From SMWD01 sp002729875 (GTDB lineage: Bacteria; Pseudomonadota; Gammaproteobacteria; Steroidobacterales; GCA-2729495): 64,000 nt of DNA. Positions 33,510 to 43,123 of this stretch are shown in pieces. The stretch spans positions 62,001 through 126,000 of the forward strand of contig DASCMH010000009.1 in the NCBI GenBank assembly GCA_036010905.1, given 5' to 3'. Every line of letters begins with the position of its first letter. Positions within the stretch are counted from its first letter, which is position 1. The translations under genes and the position numbers were made by a program. A model generated the notes under the pieces. It did not search any database, had not been told where the DNA came from, and was given only the letters and a program-made list of their open reading frames with translations.

Positions 33510-35396
33510 CTAGAGAAAATCCGCTGTTTGCAGATGAACACCGGCCTTACGCACCTGTATGGTATTGGTCTGCACATCATAAGCACCTTGTGCATGCATG
33601 CTGCGCATAACCGTCGAACCGTTCAGCAATTCGCTCAACGTTGTTACGAAGCGATCGAAATCACGAAATATCTGCACGCGATCACCCTGCAAAATTGAAA
33701 AACGGCGCTGGCCCTCAGCGTTACCGACAATCGTCGGCGAGGCCGACAATTCATGCAGGTCGATGAGCCGATCACCGATGCGAATGTGATGCCGCTCGCC
33801 GAGATCCGGATTATCCAGATCGATGACCAGGCCGACCGGGTCCATCTGCACAAACGGCGCCGTCGTACCTGCAGATCCCCAACCGACGCCGAGCATGGCC
33901 CGTGCAATGGCAATATCGACGACAGTTCGCCCTGCGAAGTCTGCCGGCGCCTCGCCGAACGGGTTCACGAAGCCGATCACACGTAGCGGCGTCTGCGGAA
34001 CTACAAAATCGAGATTCAGCGAGTCAGTAGACACCTCGTAGTCTGCCGGATCGGCGTCCAGTTCCGGGCTGATGCCGGTACCGGTGAAATCGAACCGGCT
34101 CACACGGCGACGATCAATACCCAGCAACTCCATATTAATCTGCCCGGGCAGCACGCTGTGGGCGGTCCCGATCAATCGTGTATAGCGCATGTGAATCCGG
34201 CCTTCCGACGCATCCATCTCAAGGCCCGGAAATGCCGGATCAGACGTGACCTGACCGAGTACGGTCACCCGTTGCCCGACAGAGATCGCGCCAATACCCT
34301 GATTGATGCCCGACTGACCGGGCTTCTTCACGAATGTATTCTCGCTGATACTAATCGTCACATCATCATTGAATACGACGCTGCCAGAACGCCGCACGAC
34401 TGTTGCACCACGCACGATCAGGGTGTTGTCTACCCGAGCCGTGACGCTACCGAACACAGCATCGAAACGATCACCGGGGACGCTGTCACCTGCCAAAACC
34501 CGCTCGGCCGTATATTCGCGGTTGGCGACATCCAGCGTACCGTGCGCGACGGTTGGAATGCTGCCGCCCAGCGCCCCCATTGCCCGCAGCCCGTCAATGC
34601 CCAAATACGATTCACCATTGACTTCGAGTTCCGTGCTGTGGGTAACGTTAACCCGCGCACGACCGAAGTTGCCGTCAGGTCGGTGCCAGGGGCGCAGTCG
34701 AACGGTGTAATACGACTCATCGATATTGACCTCAATCAACAGACCCCGCACGCGCAGAACCTTTTCATCGACCGGTTCAATATCCGCCATCAGGAAAGGC
34801 GCGGCCGTAACTGTTGGCACGGACGTGGAAGTCTCCACGACATGCGAAGCGGCCAGGTCGAAATCGACACTCAACAATGCCGGACGCCCGGGCGCGACCA
34901 CCAGCCGGCGCTGATCTTCAAGCCGGAGGTCGAGCGTGTATAGGGTCAGCGGACTGCCCGCCTCATCCGTAACTGTCGCCGGCACAGCCTCGCCGGCAAC
35001 CTCTACCTGCACATCCGCATTGGAATAATCCAGCGTTATCGAACCACCGATATAGCTACCGTTCGGTACCTGTGCGGCGGTGATCAACTCGGTCATATCG
35101 ACATACCGGGTAAAATCAAGCTGCACCGAGTTGGGTAAAGTCTCTACAATCGAACCGTCGTCTTTTTGTAGGGTGATCGACGACACATCGACCGTATAGG
35201 TAGAAAAATCGCCTTCCGCATCCGTCATCGTCACCATAACCTCACCGGTGAGATCATCACTACCCGATAAGGCGGCAACACTTCCACCACCGCCACAGCC
35301 ATTGAGCAGCCATATGACGGCTACCAACAAGCCCAGCAGGGTCAGACGTTGAATCCATCCGCAGCCCTTATAGGCTGGCAGGTTTTGCTGGTACAT
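33510..35396 (-). CDS. Large DUF5666/DUF4382-like lipoprotein
   Basis: Protein of 628 residues. It has a signal peptide with lipobox LLNGCGGGG (Cys34). A DUF4382-like domain follows (TGEVMVTMTDAEGDFSTYTVDVSSITL), then several beta-rich repeats with alternating themes such as GSVTARVDNTLIVRGATVV and ISVGQRVTVLGQV, as in DUF5666 proteins. Role unknown, probably at the cell surface. The ATG at 35396 was chosen because GGAGG lies 6 bases before it; an earlier TTG start would include the Shine-Dalgarno. Its terminator is well defined, so it is a single-gene unit. Confidence 0.8.
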   Translation of the reverse strand: MYQQNLPAYKGCGWIQRLTLLGLLVAVIWLLNGCGGGGSVAALSGSDDLTGEVMVTMTDAEGDFSTYTVDVSSITLQKDDGSIVETLPNSVQLDFTRYVDMTELITAAQVPNGSYIGGSITLDYSNADVQVEVAGEAVPATVTDEAGSPLTLYTLDLRLEDQRRLVVAPGRPALLSVDFDLAASHVVETSTSVPTVTAAPFLMADIEPVDEKVLRVRGLLIEVNIDESYYTVRLRPWHRPDGNFGRARVNVTHSTELEVNGESYLGIDGLRAMGALGGSIPTVAHGTLDVANREYTAERVLAGDSVPGDRFDAVFGSVTARVDNTLIVRGATVVRRSGSVVFNDDVTISISENTFVKKPGQSGINQGIGAISVGQRVTVLGQVTSDPAFPGLEMDASEGRIHMRYTRLIGTAHSVLPGQINMELLGIDRRRVSRFDFTGTGISPELDADPADYEVSTDSLNLDFVVPQTPLRVIGFVNPFGEAPADFAGRTVVDIAIARAMLGVGWGSAGTTAPFVQMDPVGLVIDLDNPDLGERHHIRIGDRLIDLHELSASPTIVGNAEGQRRFSILQGDRVQIFRDFDRFVTTLSELLNGSTVMRSMHAQGAYDVQTNTIQVRKAGVHLQTADFL

Positions 35397-35541
35397 GGCG
35401 TCCTCCAATCAGTTTTTTCCGGGGTTCCTGATATCTAACGCATGACCCGGTAACCGGTTGACGGACGTGGATGAAAAAGAAGGGTTTGCAGATTATGTTA
35501 TTTGAATTCAGGCATGAACCTGCCGCCGGCTCCGCCGCAAG

Positions 35542-36531
35542 TCAGGTTCCACCGTCAACATACCAGTAGACCGTTACACCGATGAATGTCACGGTGTCGG
35601 AAAGATCGTGATCAGTAGCGCCCAGATGCACCCTCAGGTCTCCCCAATACCCAACCGGGAACAAAACACTGCCAAGCACCGTGTCCGCGGAGAATTGCTC
35701 CAGGACTTCTTCGGAATGAAAATAATCAAACGTCAGGCTCTTTTCACCGAACCTGAAAGACAGCCCGACAGAATAAGAGTTATCGAGAAACACCGCGTCG
35801 GTATTGTGGACCTGACTCGCCGTCAAGACGGCCAGGCGTCGGGAAGATGCCTTGGAAAAACGCGCCATCAGATCCGGAGGCTTGCGCAGATCAAGGCCGC
35901 CAAGCACACGGGTATATTCACAATCTGGTCGGGAATAGTCATAACTGGTAGCGGCAGCATAGACGTACCACTCATTGCGCGTATAACTCAAGTGACCACC
36001 ATACGCCGTATTATCCAGTTCGCAATTTACCGAAGCGCTCTGCACGAGCGGGAGTAACGACGACTCAGGGACAATAGTCCTTGAGTATTCGAACGTATCA
36101 AAATGATTCGTCCAATCTTCGCCGAGGATTTCCAGGCGAAACCCGCGTGCCTCTAAATATATCGAGCCGCTATAGCTGAATCGATCCACGATATCAGCCT
36201 CACCGAACCAGCCCATGCTGATGCTCCCGCCTAGCGGGCCGAACGAATGATCGAGTCGTAGCGAAGCGAAGTTAGTTTCAAAGTCCTCCATACCTGCAGA
36301 CGAATCAGAGAAACCAAAATCCAGCGCCGCGTAAGTCTGCGCATTGGGCATATAAGACAGCCCGCCATTGACCATGTAACTGTCTTTATCATCGATCTGT
36401 AAGCCGCCCTGCAATACCCAAAATGGCCTGTCGGCGGCAGCATCGGTGGCGGATGCATCGGTTGCGAACGCACTGTGCAGGCCGCCGGTCGCCAGCATGC
36501 TGATCACAACAAACCGATGCGTGTTCATCAT
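35542..36531 (-). CDS. Outer-membrane beta-barrel protein of unknown function
   Basis: Protein of about 330 residues. I start it at the methionines near 36528-36531, where a signal peptide begins (HRFVVISMLATGGLHSAFA). The mature part is composed of amphipathic strands (GGLSYMPNAQTYAALDFGFS, ASLRLDHSFGPLGGSISMGW, SVGLSFRFGEKSLTFDYFHS) and has no other recognisable domain. No family could be named. It is leftward, 145 bp ahead of the lipoprotein gene, and both may be surface proteins. A short inverted repeat (GAACCTG/CAGGTTC, 35516-35549) overlaps its end. Confidence 0.65.
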   Translation of the reverse strand: MMNTHRFVVISMLATGGLHSAFATDASATDAAADRPFWVLQGGLQIDDKDSYMVNGGLSYMPNAQTYAALDFGFSDSSAGMEDFETNFASLRLDHSFGPLGGSISMGWFGEADIVDRFSYSGSIYLEARGFRLEILGEDWTNHFDTFEYSRTIVPESSLLPLVQSASVNCELDNTAYGGHLSYTRNEWYVYAAATSYDYSRPDCEYTRVLGGLDLRKPPDLMARFSKASSRRLAVLTASQVHNTDAVFLDNSYSVGLSFRFGEKSLTFDYFHSEEVLEQFSADTVLGSVLFPVGYWGDLRVHLGATDHDLSDTVTFIGVTVYWYVDGGT

Positions 36532-37137
36532 TAAAGTATTCCTGACCCGGAGCAGTCTGAAACAGAAGAAATATTGGCTCATCAGGTTCATGGTCAGGCT
36601 AGCGCCGGACATTGTGGTAACCAATGGACTCACCAATACACGCTTGCGACTCTCCCGGCAGATAGTAACTCCCCAATAGCATACAACCGCCGATTATAGC
36701 TCCACGCCCGGTTTTCTGCCTGGCGCGGTATGTTTCATCTTTTCTATCTTCTTCTTGCTGCGCTGTTTCTTGCCAGATATATCACAGATATTCAAATCCG
36801 GTGAAAACAACGTTGCATCTCTCGGTGCTGGCTCCTGTTAGTATTGATGTCTGAGCTAACATTACGAAAAGAGGATAAACGCCATTAAGCTGCTGTCGAT
36901 TCCAGTTTGTAAATATTTAAACCAAAGGGATTAAGACGAAAACCGGAGGCTGGGCAATTTACCGTCGGTTGAGACTATACAAGCTAATCTGGACCCGGAA
37001 AAATCGTCAGATAATACGTATCTGCATTTCACCGCGATGGGCGGGATCGCCAAACAAAGCTTAACCTGGTCTTGTGGGCATCATAGAGAGGCTTTATGTT
37101 TAATTGTTCAGCCTGATAACGAAAACTGGGGCGACGA
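36532..37137. other. Intergenic region between divergent genes
   Basis: About 600 bp separating the leftward barrel gene from the rightward catabolic cluster. It should contain both promoters. GGGG shortly before the ATG at 37138 may be the ribosome-binding site of the decarboxylase. No gene, repeat or RNA structure is evident. Confidence 0.5.
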
Positions 37138-38505
37138 ATGGATTTGGTAAAACGGGGATTAAACGAACTTCAGGCCTATGTAAGGTTCTTCGAGGACAAT
37201 AGTAAACTGGTGCGTGTCAAGAGCAGGGTGAGTCAGGATCACATACTGTCCGGCATCGCGAAGAAATTCGAGGGCGAAAAAGCCGTGCTGTTCGAGAACG
37301 TCGAGGGGCAGGATTATCCCGTGTTCGTCGGCCTGTACTGGAACCGGCCGATGGTTGCGAAAATGTTCGGCACCACCAGCGAAGAACTGCCGTTCGTGCT
37401 GAGCAAGGAGATCGGTGCGTGGCGCGCCGATCCCGTCGACCCCGTCATCGTACAGTCCGGACCGGCCAACGAGGTGATCGAGGAGCAGATCGATCTGGCA
37501 CGGCTACCGATCCCACGTCACGCCAAGCAGGACGGCGGACGCTACCTGACGTCAAGCGTCGCGCTGACCAAGGATCCGGATACCGGCGTTCGCAACCTGT
37601 CTATTCATCGCATGATGGTGACCGGCGACAACCGGTTCACGATGCTGCTCGAAGAACTCGGCCACGTCATGGACTACTTCAAGCGAGCGGAGGCAAAAGG
37701 TCAACCGCTGGAAATGACGATTAATAACGGCGTCGACCTCGGCACACACCTGGCGGCCGCGTCACCGGCAGCAGCCGCGCCAATCGACATGGATGAGGTC
37801 GGCATCGCGTCACAGTTACGCGGCAAGCCGGCGGAGTTGCTTCAATCTCAGACGGTCGACGTGGAGGGCTTTGCAAATGCGCAGTTCGTCATCGAGGGGC
37901 GGATTCTGCCGGACGTCCGCGAAGCGGAAGGCCCGTACGCCGAGGTAACCGGTTATTACGCCACGCGCGAACCCCGGTGGGCATTTGAAGTCACGGCCAT
38001 CACGCGACGCAAGAAACCGATATTCCACACGATTCTGTCGGGCCTCGAGGTCCGGCAAGCCTATTCGTCCGTCGCCGAGGCCGGCGTCTTCGAGCGTATC
38101 CGTGCGGCCGTGCCCGACGTCAAGGCCGTACATTTCTCCGACGGCTGTGTGCCCTATAACCTGGTACTGCAACTCGACAAGCAATCGAACGATGCTCCGG
38201 CCGCCGCAATTGCGGCGGCGTTCGACTCGTTAGCATTTCTGAAGACCGTCATTGTCGTCGACACCGATGTGAACCTCTTCAGTATGGGCGAAGTGGAGTG
38301 GGCGGTTGCAACACGCTGCCAGTTCGAAAACGACCTGACCTTGATTCACGACGGCATCGGCCATCGCCTGAATCCGATGGTCGAAGACGATAAGTGGACG
38401 CGCCTTGGTATCGATGCCACGATACCGCTGCCGCGGCAGCAGAAATTTCAACGTGCCGCAATGATGAACGTGGACCTGAGTGATTATGAGATTACCGGCC
38501 GGTAA
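37138..38505 (+). CDS. UbiD-family prenyl-FMN-dependent decarboxylase
   Basis: Protein of 455 residues of the UbiD/ferulate-decarboxylase family, which decarboxylates or carboxylates aromatic and unsaturated acids with prenylated FMN. Family signatures are LPIPRHAKQDGGRYLTS, the arginine-bearing LSIHRMM, and the EGPYAEVTGYY segment that carries the catalytic glutamates. The length is somewhat below the ~490 of E. coli UbiD. No UbiX prenyltransferase lies nearby, so the cofactor must come from elsewhere in the genome. As first gene of a catabolic cluster, not near ubiquinone genes, it most likely acts on an aromatic acid. Confidence 0.88.
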   Translation: MDLVKRGLNELQAYVRFFEDNSKLVRVKSRVSQDHILSGIAKKFEGEKAVLFENVEGQDYPVFVGLYWNRPMVAKMFGTTSEELPFVLSKEIGAWRADPVDPVIVQSGPANEVIEEQIDLARLPIPRHAKQDGGRYLTSSVALTKDPDTGVRNLSIHRMMVTGDNRFTMLLEELGHVMDYFKRAEAKGQPLEMTINNGVDLGTHLAAASPAAAAPIDMDEVGIASQLRGKPAELLQSQTVDVEGFANAQFVIEGRILPDVREAEGPYAEVTGYYATREPRWAFEVTAITRRKKPIFHTILSGLEVRQAYSSVAEAGVFERIRAAVPDVKAVHFSDGCVPYNLVLQLDKQSNDAPAAAIAAAFDSLAFLKTVIVVDTDVNLFSMGEVEWAVATRCQFENDLTLIHDGIGHRLNPMVEDDKWTRLGIDATIPLPRQQKFQRAAMMNVDLSDYEITGR

Positions 38506-38608
38506 CGGCCGTTCATGAACGCTTAGTCAGCTATTACAACCAGATGAACTAATATATCTCCTAAAAATCAGGCAACTTTCTGCAGAAAAGGTTTTAGCAA
38601 CATACAAC

Positions 38609-39985
38609 GTGACGAAGTTGAACGAAACGATGCCGGGGTCGGCGGCCAATTCCGCCCGTCCAGCCCCGACCGTAGCTTGGTATACGGTCATGCTGTGCAT
38701 GGTCGCGTACGTACTGGCTTTTGTTGACCGACAAATAATCGCGCTGCTGATCGAGCCCATCCAGGCAGACCTGGAAATTTCGGATACGCAATTCAGCCTG
38801 CTGACCGGTTTCGCGTTCGCGCTATTTTACGCAATTATGGGGCTGCCGATCGCACGCTGGGCCGACACCGGTCCGCGTCCGCTGATTATTTCGGCCGGCA
38901 TCGTTATCTGGAGTTTTGCGACGGCAGCATGTGGTATAGCGCGTACATTCGTGCAGCTATTTTTCGCCCGCATGGCAGTCGGTGTCGGCGAAGCGGCATT
39001 GTCACCGACGGCCTATTCGATCATCACCGACTCATTTCCCAAATCACGCCTCGGTCTGGCCCTCGGGGTTTATTCGATCGGGGCGTTTCTCGGCTCCGGG
39101 CTCGCATTTATCGTCGGCGGCGCGGTCATCGACATCGTCGGGCGCATGGGCGTCATCGACTTGCCGCTACTGGGTGTGATCAAACCCTGGCAAACGGCAT
39201 TTTTTATCGTCGGCATACCAGGCGTACTGGTCGGCATCCTGTTTTTACTGACTGTGCGTGACCCCGCGCGCACCGGTCTGGCCACGGACGAAAAGGGCGC
39301 CGATCAGGCCTTCACGATTCGCAAGGTAATGGACTACATCGGTGGGCACAAGCCGACGTTTACCGCGCATTACCTGGGATTCGGCCTGCTGGCCTTATCC
39401 ATGTACGCGCTATTGTCGTGGGCGCCGGCGTACCTGATGCGTGTCTACGAGTTATCGGCCCGCGACGCCGGACTTTACCTCGGCACGATCGTACTGATTG
39501 CCAATACTGCGGGAACCCTGACCAGCGGCTGGCTGGCAGATTTCTTTACCCGGCGGGGTCATGACGATGCACCGTTGCGCGCCGGAATTATCGGCGGCCT
39601 CGGCGTCATCATTCCCGCAGCGCTGTTTTCATCGATGCCCGACCTGACGAGCAGCCTGCTGGTGCTGGCGGTTGCATTTTTCTTCGCGAGTTTCCCGGTG
39701 GCAACTTCGGCGGCGGGCCTGCAACTGATGGCGCCGAACCAGATGCGCGCGCAGGTAACGGCGCTGTTCTTTCTCGCCATGAATCTGTTCGGTATCACCG
39801 GCGGCGCGACACTGGTTGCAGTGCTTACCGACTACGTGTTTGGCGATATACTAAAGGTCGGTTATTCAATGTCGGTTGCCTGCGCACTTTCAGGTATTTG
39901 CGGTGCGGCAACACTGGCGTGGGGGCTTAGGCACTTCAGCGCAACGGCACGTAAAGTCGCACAATTAGCGCCAACGAAGGTGTAA
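38609..39985 (+). CDS. Major facilitator superfamily transporter
   Basis: Inner-membrane transporter of 458 residues with about 12 hydrophobic helices. The N-terminal half shows the DRQIIALLIEPIQADL and DTQFSLLTGFAFALFYAI segments typical of the spinster-like/aromatic-acid MFS group, and the loop 2-3 region reads LPIARWADTGPRPLI. The start is a GTG at 38609; Met 8 is an alternative. It lies between the UbiD-type decarboxylase and the FAD oxidoreductase and probably imports or exports the substrate or product of this cluster. Confidence 0.88.
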   Translation: MTKLNETMPGSAANSARPAPTVAWYTVMLCMVAYVLAFVDRQIIALLIEPIQADLEISDTQFSLLTGFAFALFYAIMGLPIARWADTGPRPLIISAGIVIWSFATAACGIARTFVQLFFARMAVGVGEAALSPTAYSIITDSFPKSRLGLALGVYSIGAFLGSGLAFIVGGAVIDIVGRMGVIDLPLLGVIKPWQTAFFIVGIPGVLVGILFLLTVRDPARTGLATDEKGADQAFTIRKVMDYIGGHKPTFTAHYLGFGLLALSMYALLSWAPAYLMRVYELSARDAGLYLGTIVLIANTAGTLTSGWLADFFTRRGHDDAPLRAGIIGGLGVIIPAALFSSMPDLTSSLLVLAVAFFFASFPVATSAAGLQLMAPNQMRAQVTALFFLAMNLFGITGGATLVAVLTDYVFGDILKVGYSMSVACALSGICGAATLAWGLRHFSATARKVAQLAPTKV

Positions 39986-39995
39986 AGTCATAGCA

Positions 39996-41465
39996 ATGTT
40001 TACCCGCCGCAGATTTATCGGTAGAGCAACCGCATTGATCAGCGCAGCCTGGACTGGCATAGCGCATACCCCTGTTGTAGTAGCGCAGGAACTTCGCGAC
40101 CGGCTAAAACAAATCGGTGGCCGGATCATCCAGCGCGCCGACACAAATTACGAGTTGTGGCGAGCCAGCATGGTCTGGTACATCTTCAAGCCCGATCGTT
40201 ACCCGGATACGATCATCCGCGCCGAGTCCGAACAGGACGTCATTGAATCCGTCAACTATGCCCGCGATTCCGGCCTGCGGATCGCGACGCGCGCGACCGG
40301 GCACAACCCGGCACGTGGCTGCCTGCGCGACGGCGGCATGCTGCTGGACACCTCGCACTTCATGGGCGTCGAGATCGACGCAAAGGCCGGCACCGCATGG
40401 ATCGAGCCGGGCATCCGCAGCCAGGACCTTATCGAACTAATCCGTCCGCACGGCTGGTCGTTCCCGGCAGCCCACACCGGGATCGTCGGTCTCGGCGGCT
40501 ACCTGATCGGCGGCGGGCTCGGCTGGAACATGTCTGAATGGGATATTGCCTGCCGCTCCATCATAGGCGCGGAGATCGTGCTCGCCGACGGGCGCAAGAT
40601 CGTAGCATCGACCGAGGAGCACGCCGACCTGCTGTGGGCAATCCGCGGCATCGGACCGGGGTTCTTTGGCACCGTCCTTCGCTACAAACTGAAACTGTTT
40701 CCGGTACCGCGCGGGATCATAAAGAGCAAGTACATCGTGCCGATGGAACGGACTGCGGAACTGATGGAGGTACTGGGCGAAATCACTGCGAACAAAAAGA
40801 AACAACTCGAAATCCTGGCGGTAGCGGGTCGTTTCGTCCCGCCCGACAAACCGCCGGCGGAGCGCGATTTCACCTGGGCTGTTAGCGCAATTTCGTTTGG
40901 CCGCTCCGAGGCGGACGGAATTGAATTGCTCGAGCCCGTCAGGTCGAGCAAATTACCGTCCATGAGCAGCATGCAAAAAGAGGACGCGGTGCTGACGTAT
41001 CCCGAGTTATACGCGGGCCAGGAGACCGATCACTCCAGCCCGAACCGCACGGCAATTCACAATATCTGGACAGACGATCCGGGCGGAGCATTGACGACAC
41101 TTGCAGAGCGCTGGCAAAAAACGCCGCCGCGTTCGCCGCGCTCATTCGCATTGTCAGCATGGGGCATTAACCCGTCCCCCGATGACACGGACTCGGCATT
41201 CACTTACACCGGGGATCATTACCTGTCGTGGTACCTGATGGCCGAGCAGGCAGACGATGTTGAGCCTAATTTCCGCTGGATGGACGAATCGGTGCAAGCC
41301 CTGCGGCCATATGCCCGCGGCCATTATCCGAATGAGATCAACATGCAGCGCTACCCCGACACAATCCGTGCGTGTTTTACCGAGGAGAAGTGGCGGCGAC
41401 TCGCAGAACTACGGAAAAAATATGATCCCCGGGGCGTGTTCCATTCTTACCTGGGTTTTTCCTGA
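39996..41465 (+). CDS. Tat-exported FAD-linked oxidoreductase (BBE/VAO family), paralogue 1
   Basis: Flavoprotein of 489 residues. A Tat signal (FTRRRFIGRATAL) begins it, the FAD-binding_4 domain follows, and the end reads YDPRGVFHSYLGF as in berberine-bridge-like enzymes. The histidine that carries covalent FAD in this family is H103 in TGHN. At the second attachment site the protein has T161 (AAHTGIVGLGGYLIGGG) where bicovalent members have cysteine. It is paralogous to the protein at 47447-48940. With a dihaem cytochrome c two genes downstream it may pass electrons to the respiratory chain, as p-cresol methylhydroxylase does. The substrate is unknown. Confidence 0.85.
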   Translation: MFTRRRFIGRATALISAAWTGIAHTPVVVAQELRDRLKQIGGRIIQRADTNYELWRASMVWYIFKPDRYPDTIIRAESEQDVIESVNYARDSGLRIATRATGHNPARGCLRDGGMLLDTSHFMGVEIDAKAGTAWIEPGIRSQDLIELIRPHGWSFPAAHTGIVGLGGYLIGGGLGWNMSEWDIACRSIIGAEIVLADGRKIVASTEEHADLLWAIRGIGPGFFGTVLRYKLKLFPVPRGIIKSKYIVPMERTAELMEVLGEITANKKKQLEILAVAGRFVPPDKPPAERDFTWAVSAISFGRSEADGIELLEPVRSSKLPSMSSMQKEDAVLTYPELYAGQETDHSSPNRTAIHNIWTDDPGGALTTLAERWQKTPPRSPRSFALSAWGINPSPDDTDSAFTYTGDHYLSWYLMAEQADDVEPNFRWMDESVQALRPYARGHYPNEINMQRYPDTIRACFTEEKWRRLAELRKKYDPRGVFHSYLGFS

Positions 41466-41477
41466 TCGGGAATCATT

Positions 41478-42476
41478 ATGACGGAGCGTAGTTCTAACAT
41501 TGCTGTCGCCGGTGCGGGCCGAATGGGCCGCGGTATCGCGTTGAGTTGCGCATGGGCCGGTTATCACGTAAGCCTCGTGGACAGCGAGGAGCGCACCACC
41601 GATGAATTTGTCGAGACCACTGCAACGACGGCCATGGAACTGCTGCGCGAGAGCCACGCGTTGGCCGACACCGGCATTATTTCCCGCGCGGCGGCGGACA
41701 ACATTACAGCACGCATCGACATCGTATCGCGTGCTGCCGGCACCGCCGCATTACGCATGGCAGATTTCGTATTCGAGGCGGTGGCCGAGGTCCCGGACAT
41801 CAAGCAAAGCACCTACGCCTGGCTTAGCGAGGCAGTGAGCGATTCCACCATCCTGGCATCGACGACATCGACGATGCTGTCGGACACGTTGGCGGGTTTT
41901 GTCACACACCCGGAGCGCTTCACAAATGCGCATTGGCTGAATCCGGCTTACCTGATGCCGCTGGTGGAAATTTCGCCGGCGGCGCAGACCAGCGCGGAGG
42001 TTGTTGCGGCGTTGCGCGAGTTGCTCGAATCAATTGGCAAGGTGCCGGTGGAATGCCGCGCATCCCCCGGATATATCGTCCCCCGAATCCAGGCCCTCGT
42101 CATGAATGAGGCGGCACGGCTCGTCGAAGAAGGCGTCGCCAGTGCAGAAGACGTCGACCGCGCGATCCGGACCGGATTTGGTCCGCGCTATACGGTCTTC
42201 GGTGCGCTGGAATTCGTTGATTGGGGCGGAGGTGATATTCTCTATTATGCGTCGAGATACCTCTCGGAAACGATTAATGAAGTGAGATTCTCTAGTCCCG
42301 ATGTTGTTGAGAAAAATATGGCGGCCGGTCGCAATGGTATGCGGGAAGGCCAGGGCTTTTACAACTGGCGCAATATCGACGTGGACGCATTTCGGGTCGA
42401 ACGCCTGGCCACATTCACAAACCTGCTCGGACACCTGAAATTGCTGCCCCAGCCAAGCGGTGACAAACATGGCTGA
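41478..42476 (+). CDS. 3-hydroxyacyl-CoA dehydrogenase-like NAD-dependent enzyme
   Basis: Cytoplasmic dehydrogenase of 332 residues. It has an N-terminal Rossmann domain with GAGRMGRGIA, an acidic residue at the end of the second strand (SLVDSEE), the catalytic-histidine segment AHWLNPAYLMPLVEI (family form HFFNP), and the C-terminal helical domain with PGYIVPRIQALVMNEAARLVEEG. The WLNP variant and its place among oxidoreductases leave room for a substrate other than a fatty acyl-CoA, for instance another 3-hydroxyacid. It starts 12 bp after the FAD oxidoreductase gene, and the cytochrome gene overlaps its end. Confidence 0.82.
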   Translation: MTERSSNIAVAGAGRMGRGIALSCAWAGYHVSLVDSEERTTDEFVETTATTAMELLRESHALADTGIISRAAADNITARIDIVSRAAGTAALRMADFVFEAVAEVPDIKQSTYAWLSEAVSDSTILASTTSTMLSDTLAGFVTHPERFTNAHWLNPAYLMPLVEISPAAQTSAEVVAALRELLESIGKVPVECRASPGYIVPRIQALVMNEAARLVEEGVASAEDVDRAIRTGFGPRYTVFGALEFVDWGGGDILYYASRYLSETINEVRFSSPDVVEKNMAAGRNGMREGQGFYNWRNIDVDAFRVERLATFTNLLGHLKLLPQPSGDKHG

Positions 42477-43092
42477 TGTCCGGTCAATAGTACGCGGGCC
42501 GGCGGGTGCCGTGTTGAACCTGGTATGCGTCGTACTGATCGCTGTCCTGCCGTCGTGCTCCGGCGAACAACCCGCCCGCGACCCGCAAACCGATATCGAC
42601 CCGCAAGCAAATGCAACACTCGCCGGCCGGAACAAGTCGCTGCCCTGCCTCGCATGCCATGGTGCCGAAGGCATCAGCGATTACGATGCCTGGCCCGACC
42701 TGGCGGGACAGAAAGCGGAGTACCTGGCCAAGCAGTTGCGGGATTTCCGCGACGGCCGTCGCCAAGATCCGTGGATGAGTCCGATGGCGATCGTGCTTGA
42801 TGATCAGGATATTGATGATCTCGCCGTATATTTCAGCCGTATCGATGGCCTGAGCGGCGGACCTGATTCAGTACCGCAACCGGCAACTGTCTGCGTAGCC
42901 TGCCATGCGGCGCGCAGCGGCGAGGCAAATCCGCTGTGGCCATCCATAGCGGGGCAGAATCGACGCTATATCGCCAAGCAACTGGGGGATTTTCGTGCCG
43001 GGCGACGGACTGACCCGATCATGGCCCCGTTGGCCGGCGGGTTGACAGATCAGGATATTGAAACGCTCGCCGCCTTCTACGCGGGCACATAA
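42469..43092 (+). CDS. Dihaem cytochrome c, lipoprotein (c4-like)
   Basis: Periplasmic electron carrier of about 207 residues with two haem motifs, CLACH and CVACH, each followed by a conserved half of ~90 residues (KQLRDFRDGRRQDPWMSPMA and KQLGDFRAGRRTDPIMAPLA) with a candidate axial methionine. The halves are clear internal duplicates, as in cytochrome c4. The leader ends in a lipobox (AVLPSC), so the protein is probably anchored. The ATG at 42469 overlaps the stop of the previous gene by 8 bp. It is a likely acceptor for the Tat-exported flavoproteins of this cluster. Confidence 0.88.
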   Translation: MADVRSIVRGPAGAVLNLVCVVLIAVLPSCSGEQPARDPQTDIDPQANATLAGRNKSLPCLACHGAEGISDYDAWPDLAGQKAEYLAKQLRDFRDGRRQDPWMSPMAIVLDDQDIDDLAVYFSRIDGLSGGPDSVPQPATVCVACHAARSGEANPLWPSIAGQNRRYIAKQLGDFRAGRRTDPIMAPLAGGLTDQDIETLAAFYAGT

Positions 43093-43123
43093 CAACGGCA
43101 CCTGTCTTCAGGAGGATAACAGC

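Noticed and set aside
35516..35549. Intrinsic terminator after the outer-membrane barrel gene
   Set aside because: There is a 7-bp inverted repeat overlapping the stop codon, but the loop is long and no U-run follows, so it is not called.
36930..37150. Open frame of about 71 codons before the UbiD gene
   Set aside because: It has no plausible start codon, runs into the UbiD start, and this length is expected by chance in one of six frames.
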